8,506 nucleotides of DNA from Gammaproteobacteria bacterium. GTDB lineage: Bacteria > Pseudomonadota > Gammaproteobacteria > S012-40. The stretch covers positions 1 to 8,506 of the forward strand of contig JAOTSL010000133.1 in assembly GCA_029864945.1 (NCBI GenBank). The letters run 5' to 3'. Every line of letters begins with the position of its first letter. Position 1 is the stretch's first letter. The notes beneath the pieces are model-generated. The model was not told the DNA's origin and did not search any database. It saw only the letters and a program-made list of their open reading frames with translations. Below, in pieces: positions 7,048 to 8,506 of this stretch. Made by a program: the position numbers and the translations under genes.

Positions 7048-8506
7048 TTATTGCAAACTGACCTCAACCCCAAGTAATGCCCCTGGCCAAACTTTATCTG
7101 ACTCTCTTCCAAAAAACTGCTCATTACTTGACTTATCACTAGTGTGTTTTTGTAAGATATTGATGGATGCTCCAGCGAGTAATTTAATTTCTGGAATAAT
7201 TGAATATGATAATGTGCTTCCGAGAGTTATTACCGGAGAATAGTGACTGCATGTCGTACAGTTTTTAACTATGTCACCTTTTTGGAAGCGGGAACCCACT
7301 AATATTTCATGATCCATAGAGATCGAATTTTGGTATTTTTTATTTAGACCGATTCCCCAACGTAAACGTGTATAACTTATCTCATTTTCAGTTTTTGTAC
7401 CGATAGAAAGATGGTTGTAAATACGTTGTGCGCCTGATCGAATGGTCAAGTTGCTGTATTCTGATTCGTCATAACTTACGCCAACATCTAATCGGCCATT
7501 TCCAATTACATTGATTAAACTTAAGGCTAGGCCATCATTTTTTGTAGCAATATTGATAATGCCAAGTTGAAGTTCTTTTGCATGTTTTGAAATATTCAGT
7601 GCACTTATTTGTGCGCTTTCATTAACACCGCTAGAAATATTTGCCAGGCCGGATACTTGTGCTCCTCCCAGGTTACCGCCGGTGTAATTTAAAATACCAG
7701 CAACTTGGAATCCTGTAATGTCACCACTAATGATATTGACTATGCCAGCGGCCTGAGCACCGATAACATTCCCAGTGGTAATTGAGGCAACCCCAGCACC
7801 TTGGCCACCCTTAAGATTACCAGATATGATACTGGCGATACCGGCTCCCTGGCCTCCATTTACATCTCCTTTGGTTAAAGTGAGAATGCCTGCGCCCATG
7901 CCACCAACAAGGTCTCCGTTACTAATTGCGACAACGCCTGCACCTTGTCCACCATATATATTACCTTTAGTTACACTGACAACACCTGCACCTTGACCAC
8001 CATATAAATTACCGCCTACATGACTGAAAATGCCCGCGCCCTGACCACCAATAATATCTTCTTTTACAGTGGCGGCTAAATATCCAATTGATATATTGGC
8101 ATTGTCTGAATCGCTTCCTAATATTTGGAGCTCCAGTTCAGCAATATCTTTTTTACCATTTAAAATTTTAGCAGGTGTAGAAATCCCCGGAAATAAAGAC
8201 AATTTCACTGGTATTTGTTGATAATTATTTGCAAGCTCCTTTTTTCGTTTAGCTAGCTTGTAATTAATTAATTCAGATACCCCCATTTTTTCTTCAGCAA
8301 CGGATGAGGTAGATGTTCCACCTCGGGCCACAGATATTACTGGGTCTACTCGTTGGAATTTGTCAAACCTTAAAGTATTGTTACTATTTTTTGTTACTGT
8401 AAATACAGTTTCAAATAAAGTGCTTTGTTTATCCAGTGTAATCAAATAGCGTTGAGGAGGTAAACTTACTTCCATATACAAACCAGCGGCTTTATTGATC
8501 TCTACG
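7048..8506 (-). CDS. LA_2272-type surface repeat protein, C-terminal part (5' end outside window)
   Basis: The frame is open to the window edge, so the N-terminus is missing. A TTG at 8481 exists but has no ribosome site. Numbering from that TTG, residues 1-47 look like a small beta domain with a PPxRYLITL turn, 75-110 hold a basic helix followed by VKLSLFPGI, and 142-333 are twelve in-register 16-residue repeats of the form [ND]-[IVL]-x-G-G-Q-G-A-G-[IV]-x-x-[IV]-x-x-G. Residues 334-477 are alternating amphipathic strands (for example RLRWGIGL, ITLGSTLSYS, ALLGVEVSL) resembling an outer-membrane barrel, although the protein ends in Gln rather than an aromatic residue. Two cysteines form CTTC (408-411). 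Repeats followed by this kind of C-terminus match the LA_2272 surface-repeat proteins; the biochemical role is unknown. A fusion to a caspase-like domain upstream is inference. Confidence 0.75.
   Translation of the reverse strand, partial: VEINKAAGLYMEVSLPPQRYLITLDKQSTLFETVFTVTKNSNNTLRFDKFQRVDPVISVARGGTSTSSVAEEKMGVSELINYKLAKRKKELANNYQQIPVKLSLFPGISTPAKILNGKKDIAELELQILGSDSDNANISIGYLAATVKEDIIGGQGAGIFSHVGGNLYGGQGAGVVSVTKGNIYGGQGAGVVAISNGDLVGGMGAGILTLTKGDVNGGQGAGIASIISGNLKGGQGAGVASITTGNVIGAQAAGIVNIISGDITGFQVAGILNYTGGNLGGAQVSGLANISSGVNESAQISALNISKHAKELQLGIINIATKNDGLALSLINVIGNGRLDVGVSYDESEYSNLTIRSGAQRIYNHLSIGTKTENEISYTRLRWGIGLNKKYQNSISMDHEILVGSRFQKGDIVKNCTTCSHYSPVITLGSTLSYSIIPEIKLLAGASINILQKHTSDKSSNEQFFGRESDKVWPGALLGVEVSLQ
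7531..8058 (-). repeat. Eleven 48-bp coding repeats (16-residue units)
   Basis: Eleven contiguous 48-base units without a single indel encode residues 142-317 of the repeat protein; a twelfth, degenerate unit continues to residue 333 (about 7483). Units 1-6 (8058 down to 7771) carry the core GGQGAG, with one GGMGAG. Units 7-9 read GAQAAG, GFQVAG and GAQVSG, and units 10-12 have lost most glycines but keep the register (SAQISA, ELQLGI, LALSLI). The regular length suggests a beta-solenoid or stacked strand structure. Confidence 0.9.

Noticed and set aside
7775..7996. Proline-rich open frame on the plus strand opposite the repeat array
   Set aside because: It is the antisense of the GGQGAG repeats: Gly and Ala codons read backwards give Pro and Ala. 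It has no ribosome site and no independent support.
7531..8058. Regular 48-bp repeats as a possible CRISPR array
   Set aside because: The units are contiguous, keep an open frame and differ by amino-acid-conserving changes. There are no spacers alternating with identical repeats.

Overview
The window looks like chromosomal DNA of a Gram-negative bacterium, most likely a gammaproteobacterium. The tRNA-queuosine enzyme QueA reads closely like the enterobacterial protein from its first residue. The gene set also includes a Gram-negative type lipoprotein and a repeat protein ending in outer-membrane-like beta strands. Base composition is AT-rich by eye. There are no rRNA or tRNA genes, insertion sequences or CRISPR arrays. 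The genus cannot be named from this sequence.

Layout, left to right: (1) 27-245 (+), a doubtful 72-residue ORF, then 321-563 (+), an 80-residue membrane-anchored coiled-coil protein. (2) A 195-bp spacer (564-758) with one stem-loop. (3) 759-4142 (-), a 1127-residue AddA/RecB-type helicase-nuclease for double-strand-break repair, without addB beside it. (4) A 29-bp divergent intergenic region carrying a perfect extended -10 promoter element for queA. (5) 4172-5206 (+), queA, without tgt next to it. (6) 5300-6982 (+), a lipoprotein whose whole mature part is a degenerate beta-propeller-like repeat array. (7) A 65-bp spacer with a 13-bp-stem hairpin, between convergent genes. (8) 7048 to beyond 8506 (-), the C-terminal 485 or so residues of a larger protein with 12 in-register 16-residue Gly/Gln repeats of the LA_2272 surface-repeat type.

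The two housekeeping genes, addA and queA, sit back to back and share regulatory DNA. The predicted queA start site coincides with its ATG, so queA may be translated as a leaderless mRNA. The right-hand 3.2 kb holds two unrelated, repeat-rich, probably cell-envelope proteins in convergent orientation. The most unusual material is there: an uncharacterised propeller lipoprotein with a C7 tract, and a repeat protein in which the N-terminal repeats are nearly homogenised and the C-terminal ones are diverged. What precedes that array resembles the region that, in some caspase-family (peptidase C14) proteins, joins the protease to such repeats. This last point is inference, because the N-terminus is outside the window.
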